A stretch of 64,000 nucleotides of DNA. It comes from Fundicoccus culcitae. GTDB taxonomy: Bacteria > Bacillota > Bacilli > Lactobacillales > Aerococcaceae. The stretch spans positions 124,001-188,000 of the forward strand of contig NZ_CP102453.1 in NCBI RefSeq assembly GCF_024661895.1, written 5' to 3'. Shown here piece after piece: positions 1 to 11,459 of this stretch. Position numbers and translations under genes: made by a program. Every line of letters starts with the position of its first letter. Position 1 is the first letter of the stretch. The notes under the pieces were generated by a model that did no database searches, had not been told where the DNA came from, and was given only the letters and a program-made list of their open reading frames with translations.

Positions 1-2
1 GA

Positions 3-83
3 GCCGATCAGATTTATGCATTAAATCCTAGACATAACATTCGCGAACAAAACTATCAAACTTTAATCCATATAAAAAAATAA
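3..83 (+). CDS. 3' end of an upstream gene (possibly tmcAL/ylbM)
   Basis: An open frame enters from the window edge and stops at the TAA at 81-83, giving 26 C-terminal residues (ADQIYALNPRHNI...HIKK). There is no conserved motif in so short a piece. In many Lactobacillales the gene before yceD-rpmF is tmcAL (tRNA-Met cytidine acetate ligase, formerly YlbM), so that is the best guess from gene order only. A different frame could also be the true one. Confidence 0.4.
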   Translation, partial: ADQIYALNPRHNIREQNYQTLIHIKK

Positions 84-97
84 GTCGAATCGAGTAA

Positions 98-126
98 TTG
101 ACTTAGAAGCAAAATTTGAGTATAAT
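98..126 (+). promoter_or_regulatory. Promoter of yceD-rpmF
   Basis: TTGACT (98-103) and TATAAT (121-126) are separated by 17 bases, a near-consensus housekeeping promoter. It lies 28 bases before the yceD start codon. Confidence 0.75.
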
Positions 127-153
127 TCAATTTGTCGTTTTAGAGGTGATTTT

Positions 154-705
154 ATGAAATGGACCATTCGAAGAATAAAAGAATCCCCTGATGGGGTTTT
201 AACATTTGACGAATTAATACATGTAGCAGAAGCTATCCAAATGCGTAATAAATCAGTAGTTAATCTTGAACCCGTTCAAGTCAGTGGTTATTTGTCTGCA
301 ATTGATAACGAGATTATTTTGCATTGTCAAGCCAAGGTGAATATTACCTTGCCGTCAACTCGCAGTTTAAAACCTGTCTTGTTGCAATTGACAATTCCAA
401 TAAAGGAAAGATATGTGTATCCTAATTTTGATACCAATCTTCAGGACTATGAAGAAACTACGATAGTCCTTGAACATGATTATATAGATCTTGAATCAGC
501 TGTTATTGATGCGATATTGCTTAATTTACCAATGCGTGTCCTTGCAGAAGATGAAGGTAACCATGATTTACCTAAAGGTAATGATTGGATGGTATTAACC
601 GAAGAAGATTATAAAAGGCAGCAAAAAGAAGCATCAGATCAAAAGATTGATGAACGCTTTGCTGGATTACAATCCCTATTTAACGAATTGAAAGAAGAAG
701 AATAA
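154..705 (+). CDS. yceD: YceD/DUF177 family protein
   Basis: A 183-residue acidic protein of the YceD (DUF177) family. The family is almost always encoded directly upstream of rpmF, as here (29 bases apart), and is linked in other bacteria and in plants to 23S rRNA accumulation; its biochemical activity is not settled. There is no signal peptide or membrane segment, so it should be cytosolic. The start is supported by an AGAGGTGA ribosome site a few bases upstream. The lysine- and glutamate-rich C-terminus is typical. The assignment rests on gene order and overall composition rather than on catalytic residues. Confidence 0.8.
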   Translation: MKWTIRRIKESPDGVLTFDELIHVAEAIQMRNKSVVNLEPVQVSGYLSAIDNEIILHCQAKVNITLPSTRSLKPVLLQLTIPIKERYVYPNFDTNLQDYEETTIVLEHDYIDLESAVIDAILLNLPMRVLAEDEGNHDLPKGNDWMVLTEEDYKRQQKEASDQKIDERFAGLQSLFNELKEEE

Positions 706-734
706 TTTCTTCCAAAAAACCAGGAGGTGTAAAA

Positions 735-914
735 ATGGCAGTACCAAAAAGAAAAACATCAAAAGCAGCTAAAAGAAAACGTCGTACACATTTTAAATTA
801 GAAGTTCCAGGTATGAATAGTTGTCCTGAATGTGGCGAATTAAAATTAAGCCACCGTGTATGCCCATCTTGTGGATACTACAATAATAAAGAAGTTATAG
901 CAACTGCTGAATAA
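735..914 (+). CDS. rpmF: 50S ribosomal protein L32
   Basis: A 59-residue basic protein beginning [17 protein letters not shown], the classic L32 start. It carries two CPxC pairs (Cys30/Cys33 and Cys43/Cys46) that form the zinc ribbon, so this is the zinc-binding (C+) form. It is a component of the large ribosomal subunit. AGGAGG sits eight bases before the ATG. It is cotranscribed with yceD and closed by the terminator at 922-952. Confidence 0.97.
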   Translation: MAVPKRKTSKAAKRKRRTHFKLEVPGMNSCPECGELKLSHRVCPSCGYYNNKEVIATAE

Positions 915-921
915 TATTAAG

Positions 922-952
922 AATCGAAGCCTAGTCTTCGATTTTTTTTTAT
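922..952 (+). terminator. Terminator after rpmF
   Basis: Eight-base arms AATCGAAG/CTTCGATT enclose a short loop and are followed by nine or more T. Confidence 0.85.
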
Positions 953-968
953 TAAATCAAACATAAAC

Positions 969-998
969 ATTGACCTTTCTTGACCAATAGGTTATACT
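969..998 (+). promoter_or_regulatory. clpP promoter with overlapping CtsR operator
   Basis: TTGACC (970-975), 17 bases and TATACT (993-998) form the promoter. The tandem heptads ATTGACC-TTT-CTTGACC (969-985) match the CtsR operator, whose complement is RGTCAAA-NAN-RGTCAAA, and cover the -35 box. A repressor bound there would block RNA polymerase, so clpP is predicted to be a class III heat-shock gene. ctsR itself is not in the window. Confidence 0.8.
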
Positions 999-1031
999 TA
1001 CATGGTATTGATTTTTAAAGGAGGAAAACAC

Positions 1032-1628
1032 ATGAATTTAGTTCCTACAGTAATTGAACAATCAGCTAGAGGTGAACGTGCTTATGATATTTATTCACGT
1101 TTATTAATTGATCGTATTATAATGTTAAGTGGACAAATCGATGATAATGTTGCGAATAGCGTTATTGCTCAATTGTTATTTTTAGAAGCACAAGATCCAG
1201 AAAAGGATATCTATTTGTATATAAATTCACCAGGCGGTAGTGTAACAGCTGGATTAGCAATCTATGATACAATGAATTTTATCAATGCTGATGTACAAAC
1301 AATCGTAATTGGTTTGGCTGCTTCAATGGGGTCATTCTTATTGACAGCTGGTACTAAAGGCAAACGATTTGCTTTACCAAACGCTGAAATTATGATCCAT
1401 CAACCTTTAGGTGGGGCACAAGGTCAGGCGACTGAAATTGAAATTGCGGCTCGCCACATTTTAGCAACGCGTGATCGCTTAAATAAAATTTTATCAGAAC
1501 GCACGGGTCAACCGATTGAAGTCATCGAAAAAGATACGGATCGTGATAACTTTATGACGGCTGAACAAGCTAAAGAGTATGGTATCATCGACGAAATTAT
1601 GGAAAAAAATACTAATTTTGGTAAATAA
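1032..1628 (+). CDS. clpP: ATP-dependent Clp protease proteolytic subunit ClpP
   Basis: A 198-residue serine peptidase that forms the two-ring, 14-subunit chamber fed by ClpX, ClpC or ClpE. The catalytic triad is visible: Ser98 in GLAASMGS, His123 in MIHQP and Asp172 in DRDNF, the numbers usual for Firmicute ClpP. I start at the ATG at 1032 because AAAGGAGG lies just before it and because the promoter start would fall near 1005, which rules out the upstream in-frame ATG at 1002. It is a single-gene transcript bounded by the CtsR-controlled promoter and the terminator at 1655-1707. Confidence 0.97.
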   Translation: MNLVPTVIEQSARGERAYDIYSRLLIDRIIMLSGQIDDNVANSVIAQLLFLEAQDPEKDIYLYINSPGGSVTAGLAIYDTMNFINADVQTIVIGLAASMGSFLLTAGTKGKRFALPNAEIMIHQPLGGAQGQATEIEIAARHILATRDRLNKILSERTGQPIEVIEKDTDRDNFMTAEQAKEYGIIDEIMEKNTNFGK

Positions 1629-1654
1629 TCGATTAATATCAGCTTAATTTAACT

Positions 1655-1707
1655 AAATCCTTCAATTCTTAATTCGCTCTGAATTAAAGAATTGGAGGAT
1701 TTTTTTA
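1655..1707 (+). terminator. Terminator after clpP
   Basis: A long hairpin with arms of about 21 bases (AAATCCTTCAATTCTTAATT pairs with the distal copy, with one extra A and one G-T pair) is followed by seven T. Confidence 0.9.
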
Positions 1708-1828
1708 ATGATTGAGCGTTAGGTGTTCATTTAGTTAGCTGGGATATATTTCAATTTGTGAATGAATGGTCGAATTGAGACCAACTAGAGGGAAATCGAG
1801 ATATTTATTAATCTTATAGTGTTATTAT

Positions 1829-1857
1829 TTGCGCCGATTAAAATTTAGTGGTACAAT
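1829..1857 (+). promoter_or_regulatory. Predicted promoter of the cggR-gap operon
   Basis: TTGCGC (1829-1834), 17 bases and TACAAT (1852-1857). In the 323-base gap between clpP and cggR this and the clpP terminator are the only elements I can support. I do not see a convincing CggR operator, although 1910-1940 contains short GTC/GAC-rich segments. Confidence 0.5.
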
Positions 1858-1952
1858 GAACTAGTATTGAACGTTACTTATTGTTTGATAGCTTCTATAA
1901 AAATTAAGCAGTCAACCAGTTGGACGCAAAACGACCAACCAGGAGGAGCCAT

Positions 1953-2999
1953 ATGCAAGATGTCATTTCAATGCTAAAAGTAATTGTGCCTGAACTTGAA
2001 GACTATTTAAATCAAAGACTTCAGATTATGAACCATTTAAAAATGTTTAATAGCCGTATTGGTCGCAAAAAATTGGCCGAGGAAGTTAATTTAACTGAAA
2101 GAAGTTTAAGGACAACGCTCGATGTCCTTAGAGAACAAAATTTAGTGGATGTTAATTCACAAGGCATTCAGTTAACCAACTATGGTTTGTCAGTTTTAAA
2201 TCAATTAGATAACTTATTGTTAGATTACCAACCGTTTTATCAACAAGAACAGCAAATGAAACAATTATTAGGTATTGATCATTGCCGAATTGTTCCTGGT
2301 GATGTTGAAGAAGATGACAATGTATTTACATTGATTAGCCAATTAGTACAAGAACTTTTAATAGGAATTTTAGATAGTAGTGAACCTAATGTTATTGCTG
2401 TAACAGGAGGATCGACTTTAGCTAGAATTGGAGAAGATTTTAGCCCTCGTTTAACCAAACATCATGATATTACTTTCGTTCCTGCGCGTGGTGGTGTTGG
2501 TGGGTCATTTCACATCCAATCAAATACAGTCGGTGGCGTTATGTCACAACAAGCAAATGCAAAATATGTCCCATTATTCATTCCGGAGAATATCGATCAG
2601 AAGATGTACGATGTACTACTTTCTGATGCTTCCATTCGGCGGGCAGTTCAATTAAGTAAACAAGCAAATGCCTTGTTATTAAGCGTAGGAACTGCTAATG
2701 TTATGGCAGAAAGAAGAGATATTTCTAAAGAACAAATTAAGCTGTTAATTGATGGGAAAGCAGTAGGCGAAGCTTTTGGGATATTTTATAATAAAGATGG
2801 TGAAATTATTCTAAGACTGCCACGTATCGGCATTCAAATGGAAGATTTAAATCAATTTCCGATTCTAATGACAATTGTTGCTGGTAGTTCCAAAGCGGAT
2901 GCTTTAGTGGCATTTTATAAAATGACTCATGCACATGGATGGTTAATCTGTGATGAAGGGGTCGCAAATACGGTTTTAAGTGGGTTAAAAGCCCGTTAA
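1953..2999 (+). CDS. cggR: Central glycolytic genes regulator CggR
   Basis: A 348-residue SorC/DeoR-family repressor. An N-terminal helix-turn-helix (around residues 30-65, [20 protein letters not shown]) is followed by a sugar-phosphate-binding domain with the phosphate loop VTGGST. In Bacillus and lactobacilli CggR binds upstream of gap and is released by fructose-1,6-bisphosphate. The start at 1953 is chosen because AGGAGG (1941-1946) precedes it at proper distance; an in-frame TTG at 1920 has no such site. It lies 28 bases upstream of gap, in the standard cggR-gap order, so it likely controls its own operon. Confidence 0.93.
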   Translation: MQDVISMLKVIVPELEDYLNQRLQIMNHLKMFNSRIGRKKLAEEVNLTERSLRTTLDVLREQNLVDVNSQGIQLTNYGLSVLNQLDNLLLDYQPFYQQEQQMKQLLGIDHCRIVPGDVEEDDNVFTLISQLVQELLIGILDSSEPNVIAVTGGSTLARIGEDFSPRLTKHHDITFVPARGGVGGSFHIQSNTVGGVMSQQANAKYVPLFIPENIDQKMYDVLLSDASIRRAVQLSKQANALLLSVGTANVMAERRDISKEQIKLLIDGKAVGEAFGIFYNKDGEIILRLPRIGIQMEDLNQFPILMTIVAGSSKADALVAFYKMTHAHGWLICDEGVANTVLSGLKAR

Positions 3000-3027
3000 A
3001 ATAAAAATCTTTAGGAGGAAGTCATTT

Positions 3028-4035
3028 ATGACAGTAAAAGTTGGTATTAACGGTTTTGGACGTATCGGACGTTTAGTATTTCGTCGTATTCTAGAAACAG
3101 ATTCAGATTTAGAGGTTGTGGCAGTTAACGATTTAACTGATAGTAATAACCTAGCTTACTTGCTTAAATACGATACTGCTCACGGTCGTTTCCCATTTGA
3201 TGTTCAAGTAAATGAAGAAGGCTTTGTTGTAGATGGAAAAGATATCAAAGTATATGCTGAAAAAGACGCTAATAATTTACCTTGGGGTGAATTAGGAGTT
3301 GATATCGTATTAGAATGTACTGGCTTCTATACCTCTGCTGAACAATCGCAAGCACACATCAATGCTGGTGCTAAACGTGTCTTGATTTCTGCCCCTGCTA
3401 AAAGCCCAGAAAACAAAACAATTGTATTTGGTGTTAACGAAGGTACTTTAGATGCTGAAGATACAATTATCTCTGCAGCTTCTTGTACAACAAACAGTTT
3501 AGCTCCTGTCGTTAAAGTACTACATGATAACTATGGTATTAAAGTTGGTAACATGGTAACTGTCCATGCCTATACAGCTACACAAGTATTACAAGATGGA
3601 CCAAGCAGAAAAGACTTCCGTGGTGGACGTGCTGCTGCTCAAAATATTATCCCTTCTTCTACGGGTGCTGCTAAAGCAATCGGTAAAGTTATTCCAGAAG
3701 TTAATGGTTTATTAGATGGTTCTTCATTAAGAATTCCAACCATTACAGGTTCACATACTATTTTCTATTCATTATTAGAAAAAGAAACTTCAGTGGAAGA
3801 AATCAATGCAGCGATGAAAGCTGCTGAGAGTGATTCATTCTTATACAATGAAGATGATATTGTTTCATCTGATATTATTTCTACACATGCAGGTTCAATT
3901 TTTGATGCGACTTTAACTGAAGTTGCCGTGGCTAATGATGGTACTCAATTAGTTAAAACTGTTGCATGGTATGATAATGAAGCAGGTTTCGTTGGTAACA
4001 TGGTACGTACATTAGAATACTTCGCAAAATTATAA
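3028..4035 (+). CDS. gap: Glyceraldehyde-3-phosphate dehydrogenase (type I)
   Basis: A 335-residue NAD-dependent GAPDH that oxidises and phosphorylates glyceraldehyde-3-phosphate to 1,3-bisphosphoglycerate. The N-terminal Rossmann motif [10 protein letters not shown], the catalytic Cys153 in [12 protein letters not shown] and His180 in TVHAYT are all present. Asp35 after the second beta strand (VAVNDL) and the following residues suit NAD rather than NADP. AGGAGG precedes the start. It lies in the cggR operon, and the hairpin at 4078-4112 separates it from pgk. Confidence 0.98.
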   Translation: MTVKVGINGFGRIGRLVFRRILETDSDLEVVAVNDLTDSNNLAYLLKYDTAHGRFPFDVQVNEEGFVVDGKDIKVYAEKDANNLPWGELGVDIVLECTGFYTSAEQSQAHINAGAKRVLISAPAKSPENKTIVFGVNEGTLDAEDTIISAASCTTNSLAPVVKVLHDNYGIKVGNMVTVHAYTATQVLQDGPSRKDFRGGRAAAQNIIPSSTGAAKAIGKVIPEVNGLLDGSSLRIPTITGSHTIFYSLLEKETSVEEINAAMKAAESDSFLYNEDDIVSSDIISTHAGSIFDATLTEVAVANDGTQLVKTVAWYDNEAGFVGNMVRTLEYFAKL

Positions 4036-4077
4036 TTTGATTCAACGTATAGCGTTTTAAAAGCGTCTATCCAAATT

Positions 4078-4112
4078 GGCGGGAGGCATGACGCTTCCCG
4101 CCTTATTTTTTT
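4078..4112 (+). terminator. Hairpin/terminator between gap and pgk
   Basis: GGCGGGAGGC pairs with GCTTCCCGCC (one G-T pair) and is followed by TTATTTTTTT. It is GC-rich in an AT-rich context and looks fully functional, so gap is probably transcribed in excess of pgk, or the hairpin stabilises a processed cggR-gap mRNA. Confidence 0.8.
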
Positions 4113-4139
4113 AGTAATAAACAGCAAAGGAGACAAATT

Positions 4140-5330
4140 ATGGCAAAGAAAATCGTTACTGATTTAGATGTTTCAGGTAAAACGGTATTAGTTCGTGTAG
4201 ACTTTAATGTGCCGATGAAAGATGGCGTAATTACAGATGATAACCGTATTGTTGCAGCGTTGGAGACAATCCAATATTTAATCGATCATAAGGCTAAAAT
4301 TGTTTTATTCTCTCATTTAGGAAAAATTAAAACAGAAGAAGATAAAGCAGCCAATTCCTTAAATGCAGTAGCTGTTCGATTAAGTGAATTACTTGGAGAA
4401 GGGGTTGCTTTTTCTAGTGCAACTCGCGGCGAAGAATTAGAAGCTGCTGTTTCAGCTTTAAATGAAGGTGATGTATTACTTGTTGAAAATACACGCTATG
4501 AAGATCTTGATGGTAAAAAAGAATCAGGCAATGATGAAGAGTTAGGTAAATACTGGGCTTCGTTAGGTGATTTATTTGTCAATGATGCTTTTGGTACCGC
4601 ACACCGTGCGCATGCTTCGAATGTGGGAATCGCTTCACACTTAGAATCGGCAGCGGGCTTTTTAGTTGAAAAAGAATTAAAATTCTTAGGCGATGCAGTT
4701 GATAATCCAGTACGTCCATTTGTAGCCATTTTAGGTGGAGCAAAGGTATCCGACAAGATTAAAGTCATTGAAAATCTATTAAACAAAGCAGATAAAGTTA
4801 TTATCGGTGGGGGAATGGCTTATACATTCTTAAAAGCACAAGGAAAAGAAATTGGTAATTCTTTATTCGAAGCTGACCGCGTTGAATTGGCCAAAGAACT
4901 ATTAGAACGTGCCGGTGATAAAATTGTTTTACCGGTTGATGTTGTGATTGCCGATCGTTTTTCAAATGACGCCAATCGTGAAATTGTATCGGTTGATGAC
5001 ATCCCTGCTGATTGGGAAGGTTTAGACTGCGGTCCTAAATCGGTTGAATTATTTGCAGATGTCTTAAAAGACGCTAAAACAGTTGTATGGAATGGACCGA
5101 TGGGTGTGTTTGAATTTGAAAACTTTGCTCAAGGAACTATTGGCGTTTGTGAAGCTATTGCTAAATTAGAAGATGCTACGACGATTGTTGGTGGTGGCGA
5201 TTCTGCAGCAGCTGTGGCTCAATTAGGCTATGAAGACAAATTTACGCATATTTCGACTGGTGGGGGAGCTTCATTAACCTATTTAGAAGGTGAAGTTTTA
5301 CCAGGTGTAGAAGTTATCGACGAAAAATAG
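4140..5330 (+). CDS. pgk: Phosphoglycerate kinase
   Basis: A 396-residue monomeric kinase making ATP and 3-phosphoglycerate from 1,3-bisphosphoglycerate. The N-terminal motif [11 protein letters not shown], the substrate-binding arginine region SHLGK and the C-terminal nucleotide loop GGGDSAAA are present. The length is normal. AAAGGAG stands eight bases before the ATG. It is followed after 31 bases by tpiA, so pgk, tpiA and gpmI probably share one transcript. Confidence 0.98.
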   Translation: MAKKIVTDLDVSGKTVLVRVDFNVPMKDGVITDDNRIVAALETIQYLIDHKAKIVLFSHLGKIKTEEDKAANSLNAVAVRLSELLGEGVAFSSATRGEELEAAVSALNEGDVLLVENTRYEDLDGKKESGNDEELGKYWASLGDLFVNDAFGTAHRAHASNVGIASHLESAAGFLVEKELKFLGDAVDNPVRPFVAILGGAKVSDKIKVIENLLNKADKVIIGGGMAYTFLKAQGKEIGNSLFEADRVELAKELLERAGDKIVLPVDVVIADRFSNDANREIVSVDDIPADWEGLDCGPKSVELFADVLKDAKTVVWNGPMGVFEFENFAQGTIGVCEAIAKLEDATTIVGGGDSAAAVAQLGYEDKFTHISTGGGASLTYLEGEVLPGVEVIDEK

Positions 5331-5358
5331 TTTTAGGTATTTATAAAGGAGAGATTAG

Positions 5359-6119
<761 letters not shown>

Positions 6120-6120
<1 letters not shown>

Positions 6121-7652
6121 TGAGTAAAGCACCTGTTGCATTAATTATCCTCGATGGCTTTGCCATTCGTGAAGAAGTAAAAGGAAACGCCGTAAAAGCC
6201 GCTCACAAGCCAAATTTTGATCGTTATTGGAATGAATTTCCTCACAATCAATTAAAAGCTTCAGGGGAAGATGTGGGTTTGCCTGATGGTCAAATGGGAA
6301 ATTCTGAAGTCGGTCATATGAATATCGGAGCGGGGCGTATTGTTTATCAATCTTTAACACGAATTAATTTAGCAATTAGAGATAAAAGTTTTTTTGAAAT
6401 CCCTGAATTTGTTGAAGCCATCGATCATGCTATTGAACATAATAAAGCCTTACACTTAATGGGCTTATTATCTGATGGCGGTGTCCATTCACACTATGAG
6501 CACCTATTTGCCTTGTTACAATTGGCTAAAGATAAAGGTTTAGAACGTGTTTATATACACGGTTTCTTAGATGGTCGTGACGTTGATCCACAATCGGCGG
6601 TTGGTTTCATTAAAGATACCCAAACAAAAATTGAAGAAATTGGCGTAGGTCGTATTGTTTCTATCTCTGGTCGCTATTATGCCATGGATCGTGACAAACG
6701 GTGGGATCGCGTTGAATTAGCATATAATGCTGTGGTTAAAGGTCAAGCACCGACCGCAACATCAGCTGTGGCTGGGGTAGAAGCATCTTATGCTAATGGC
6801 GTTAATGATGAATTCGTTGTTCCGTTTGTTATTGAAAATCAAAACGAACATCCCGTAGCTATTCAAGATGAAGATTCCGTCATCTTCTTTAACTTTAGAC
6901 CTGACCGTGCTATACAATTGAGCACTGCTCTATCTAATCCAGCTTTTGATGGCTTTGATGTTGGACCAGATGCACCTAAAAACTTAGATTTCATTACATT
7001 TACTGAGTATAGTGATGAGGTCATTTCAAAAGTTGCCTTTAAAAAAATCGATTTGAACAATACCATTGGTGAAGTATTAGCCAACTCGGGTAAAACACAG
7101 TTAAGAATTGCAGAAACTGAAAAGTTCCCACATGTCACCTTCTTTATGAGTGGTGGTCGTCATGAAACATTTGAAGGCGAAGAAAGAATTTTAATTCCTT
7201 CTCCTAAAGTGGCTACCTATGACTTAAAACCAGAAATGTCTGCTTATGAAGTGAAAGATGCTTTAGTTAAAACCATTAATGAAGATCGTATTGATGCGAT
7301 TATTTTGAACTTCGCTAATCCAGATATGGTTGGTCATAGTGGTATGTTAGAGCCAACTGTTAAAGCGATTGAAGCCGTCGATGAATGTTTAGGGGAAATT
7401 GTTGATTTGATTTTATCTAAAGATGGTTATGCGATTATCACAGCAGACCATGGTAATTCTGATGAAGTTACAACGCTAGAAGGAAAACCTATGACGGCTC
7501 ATACGACCAATCCTGTTCCTGTGATTATTACTAAAAAAGGTATTACCGTTCGAGATGGTGGACGTTTATCGGATTTAGCACCAACGATGTTAGATTTATT
7601 AAATATTGAAAAACCAGACGATATGACTGGTGAATCACTTATTATTGATTAA
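6120..7652 (+). CDS. gpmI: 2,3-bisphosphoglycerate-independent phosphoglycerate mutase
   Basis: A 510-residue manganese-dependent mutase of the alkaline phosphatase superfamily, converting 3- to 2-phosphoglycerate. Metal ligand Asp12 (LDGFA) and the phosphorylated Ser62 ([14 protein letters not shown]) are in place, as are the C-terminal metal ligands in TADHGNSDE and [10 protein letters not shown]. The length is standard. It overlaps tpiA by one base. The stretch after it (7653-7761) has only a weak AT-rich hairpin, so some read-through into eno is possible. Confidence 0.97.
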
Positions 7653-7749
7653 AAAAGGTTTTGCTTTTTTGATCAATTATGAATAGAATAAGAATAGGTA
7701 GTCTATAAGTATGATACATACCATTGTTTATAGAATCCCAAAATATTAA

Positions 7750-9063
<1,314 letters not shown>

Positions 9064-9085
9064 TTTAACTTTTAAAAAAGTAAAC

Positions 9086-9118
9086 AAGCTCTCACGACAT
9101 TTTGTTGTGGGAGCTTTT
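9086..9118 (+). terminator. Terminator after eno
   Basis: AAGCTCTCACGACA pairs with TGTTGTGGGAGCTT (two G-T pairs) around a three-base loop, followed by a short T run. Confidence 0.85.
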
Positions 9119-9203
9119 ACATTAATTTTACATAGAAAAAATAATTATTTTACAATAGTTTGATATAATAAAATTAATTATAACGTAACGATAAGGAGTC
9201 ACT

Positions 9204-9986
9204 ATGGAATATTACGACCAACATATGCATACATTCTTTTCCCCTGATTCGACCGAAAAATTTGAAAATTATTTAAAGCAAACGGATAATTATGTGGTAA
9301 CAACCGAACATTTGGATTATTATACAAACTATCCACAAAGCAGCGATGTCATACTTTATTACGCTTCCTACAGTAACCATATAGACGAATTGAATCGTTC
9401 ATATAATAATCGTTTGTTAAAAGGCATCGAAGTAGGCTATACAAAAACAGATAGACAAGCCATATTAGATTATTTAAGCGATAAAAGCTTTGATATTATT
9501 TTACTCAGCATTCATCAAAATGGAAATCATGGATTTATGACTCTAAATCATGATACAAAACCGATTGCTGAACATTTAGAACAATATTTTTCTATCATGT
9601 TAGAAGGCGTTAAATTTGCGACTTTTGCTAATGTATTAGCTCACTTTGATTTTGGTTTACGAGGTTATGATCCCGTTCATGTCGAGGATTTAATACCCTT
9701 TGAATCGGTATTAAAAGAGATATTTACGGTAATGATTGAGAATAATCAAGCTTTTGAGCTAAATACACGCAGTATGTATCGTTATCATGATGTCCATTTA
9801 TATGATTATGCGATTGAAGTGTATCAAAGTGTCGGTGGTAAATTGTTTACGGTTAGTTCAGATGCGCATGTGGCTGCTGATTACCGCTTAGAATTTGACG
9901 CTGCTTTTGAGCTATTAAGAAAACATGAAGTGAAGCAACTGGTGGTCTACCAAAAACAACAACCGATTATGGTTAACTTACCCTAA
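9204..9986 (+). CDS. PHP-domain phosphatase, HisJ-like
   Basis: A 260-residue protein of the PHP (polymerase and histidinol phosphatase) superfamily. The metal-binding motifs are recognisable: DQHMHTFFSPDS at the N-terminus, TTEHLDY, GIEVGYT, a central histidine pair region and the C-terminal SSDAHVAADYR. Relatives are annotated as histidinol-phosphatase HisJ/HisK, but no other his gene lies here, so the real substrate may be a different phosphate ester. TAAGGAGTC precedes the ATG. It is monocistronic, with an extended -10 (TGATATAAT, 9161-9169) upstream and a bidirectional terminator downstream. Confidence 0.8.
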   Translation: MEYYDQHMHTFFSPDSTEKFENYLKQTDNYVVTTEHLDYYTNYPQSSDVILYYASYSNHIDELNRSYNNRLLKGIEVGYTKTDRQAILDYLSDKSFDIILLSIHQNGNHGFMTLNHDTKPIAEHLEQYFSIMLEGVKFATFANVLAHFDFGLRGYDPVHVEDLIPFESVLKEIFTVMIENNQAFELNTRSMYRYHDVHLYDYAIEVYQSVGGKLFTVSSDAHVAADYRLEFDAAFELLRKHEVKQLVVYQKQQPIMVNLP

Positions 9987-10036
9987 AAAAAGGTATGAAT
10001 ACTAACGTTTTTCGCGTTAATATTCATACCTTTATT
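9986..10036. terminator. Bidirectional terminator between the PHP gene and gntP-like gene
   Basis: Inverted repeat AAGGTATGAATA...TATTCATACCTT with an inner AACG/CGTT pair, flanked by A-rich and T-rich sides. It serves two convergent genes. Confidence 0.85.
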
Positions 10037-10039
10037 TTA

Positions 10040-11359
10040 TTAATACATAAATGATGCCATGATAAGTGCTACAACCAAGACAATCATATGGGTGACGTTA
10101 ACCGTAACAAATTGATACTTAAAGTTTTGCTTTAAAGATAAATTTGCTACCTCATTAAATGTAATAGAAAGGCCTGTATGTGGCATGATCCCGAATACAC
10201 TTGATGAAATGGAGATTATCCTGTGTATTAAGGTTGCATCAATACCCATTTCTAAATACATCGGTGCAAAGTTTTGCACCGCAATACCAGCCGTACCCAC
10301 TCCTGATCCGGTAAAGAAACTTACCACGATGGTAGCAATGGATAGTGAAATCAATGGGCTCAGTGGCGTATCCATAATTAAATCTAAAATAACTTGGAAA
10401 CCAGGGGCTGCTGTTAAAATACCACCATAAGCAATTGTGTTACCCGTTACCATGATGGTACCAAATGAACCAACAATACCATTATTGATAACGGTCTTTT
10501 GTGAGGGAATATATTTATGCATTAAGACAGCTGATAATATAACCGCGACAGCTAAAGCAATAACTACGATATAGGCTGTTGAACTAAAAGCAATTATAAT
10601 AGCCAATAAAGCGACGATAGGTACAAAGCTTAAGCCCACACTTGGTAACGCTTTATCTTCAGTTGTTTGAGCGACTACATTGGAGGGAGCAAAGTCACTA
10701 TATTTTTCACCGCGAGCAATACTACGATTAAGTTCAAACTTCATATATCCCAAGACAAAAATAATAGCGACAATTGATGTTACGATTCCGATAACGGGGC
10801 TTGAGGTCAATGGTGTTCCTAATGCTGTCGATGGAATGACGTTTGGCATAGCAGGTGTTCCTGGAAGCATACTCATTGTGAAAGTTGCCATACCACCAAA
10901 GGCAGGGATAGCGACTAAGTTCCAAGCAATATCAAGTTTTTCAAAAAGAGGACGTGCAATGGGAATAATTGCAAAAACAACCACAAACATACTTATACCA
11001 CCATAAGTTAAAATAGCAGCAATTATATAGATAGCTACCATAACTGAATAAGGGTTATCTTTACCAACCCAATCCAATACTTTATTCGCAATTGAAATCG
11101 TTGCGCCACTAGCTTCCATATATTTGGCCAGAATTGATCCAAGTAAGAAAATCGCATAGTTTTGGACAATAAAATTACCTAAGCCGGTAACAAAAGATTC
11201 TTCTGAACCCACTAAATATTCAAAAAAGGGCATTTGATTTGTAACAATAACAATGATTGTAGCCACAATCGCCGCGAAAATTCCGTTAAAGCCTTTTGTG
11301 ATAAAATACATGATTGCAACTAAACTTATCGCAATCCCTATAACACCTAATACTTCCAT
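10040..11359 (-). CDS. GntP-family permease (gluconate/sugar-acid type)
   Basis: A 439-residue integral membrane protein with about 12 hydrophobic segments and no long soluble domain. The segment GGISMFVVVFAIIPIARPLF and the re-entrant motif LPGTPAMPNVIP...LGT are typical of the GntP family of proton symporters for gluconate and related organic acids. The substrate cannot be read from sequence. It is downstream of the HpaI-type aldolase on the same strand, 100 bases away, and the pair suggests uptake and cleavage of a sugar-acid derivative. A perfect 11-base inverted repeat lies just before its ribosome site. Confidence 0.85.
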   Translation of the reverse strand: MEVLGVIGIAISLVAIMYFITKGFNGIFAAIVATIIVIVTNQMPFFEYLVGSEESFVTGLGNFIVQNYAIFLLGSILAKYMEASGATISIANKVLDWVGKDNPYSVMVAIYIIAAILTYGGISMFVVVFAIIPIARPLFEKLDIAWNLVAIPAFGGMATFTMSMLPGTPAMPNVIPSTALGTPLTSSPVIGIVTSIVAIIFVLGYMKFELNRSIARGEKYSDFAPSNVVAQTTEDKALPSVGLSFVPIVALLAIIIAFSSTAYIVVIALAVAVILSAVLMHKYIPSQKTVINNGIVGSFGTIMVTGNTIAYGGILTAAPGFQVILDLIMDTPLSPLISLSIATIVVSFFTGSGVGTAGIAVQNFAPMYLEMGIDATLIHRIISISSSVFGIMPHTGLSITFNEVANLSLKQNFKYQFVTVNVTHMIVLVVALIMASFMY

Positions 11360-11378
11360 ATAAATTCTCCTTTATTTA

Positions 11379-11406
11379 TACACGGATATAAAAAAATATC
11401 CGTGTA
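11379..11406 (-). repeat. Perfect inverted repeat in the aldolase-permease gap
   Basis: TACACGGATAT (11379-11389) and ATATCCGTGTA (11396-11406) are perfect 11-base arms around a six-base A loop. It lies between the aldolase stop and the permease start, close to the permease ribosome site, with no T run in the direction of transcription after it. It could be an mRNA stabilising or processing stem, or an operator. Confidence 0.6.
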
Positions 11407-11459
11407 AATGCTTCTTTTTAACAAAATTCATGTAGAATTTTATTATTAATGTATTGAGA

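Noticed and set aside
10185-11006. Plus-strand open frames within the GntP-like gene
   Set aside because: They are antisense shadows of an intact membrane protein gene, without ribosome sites.
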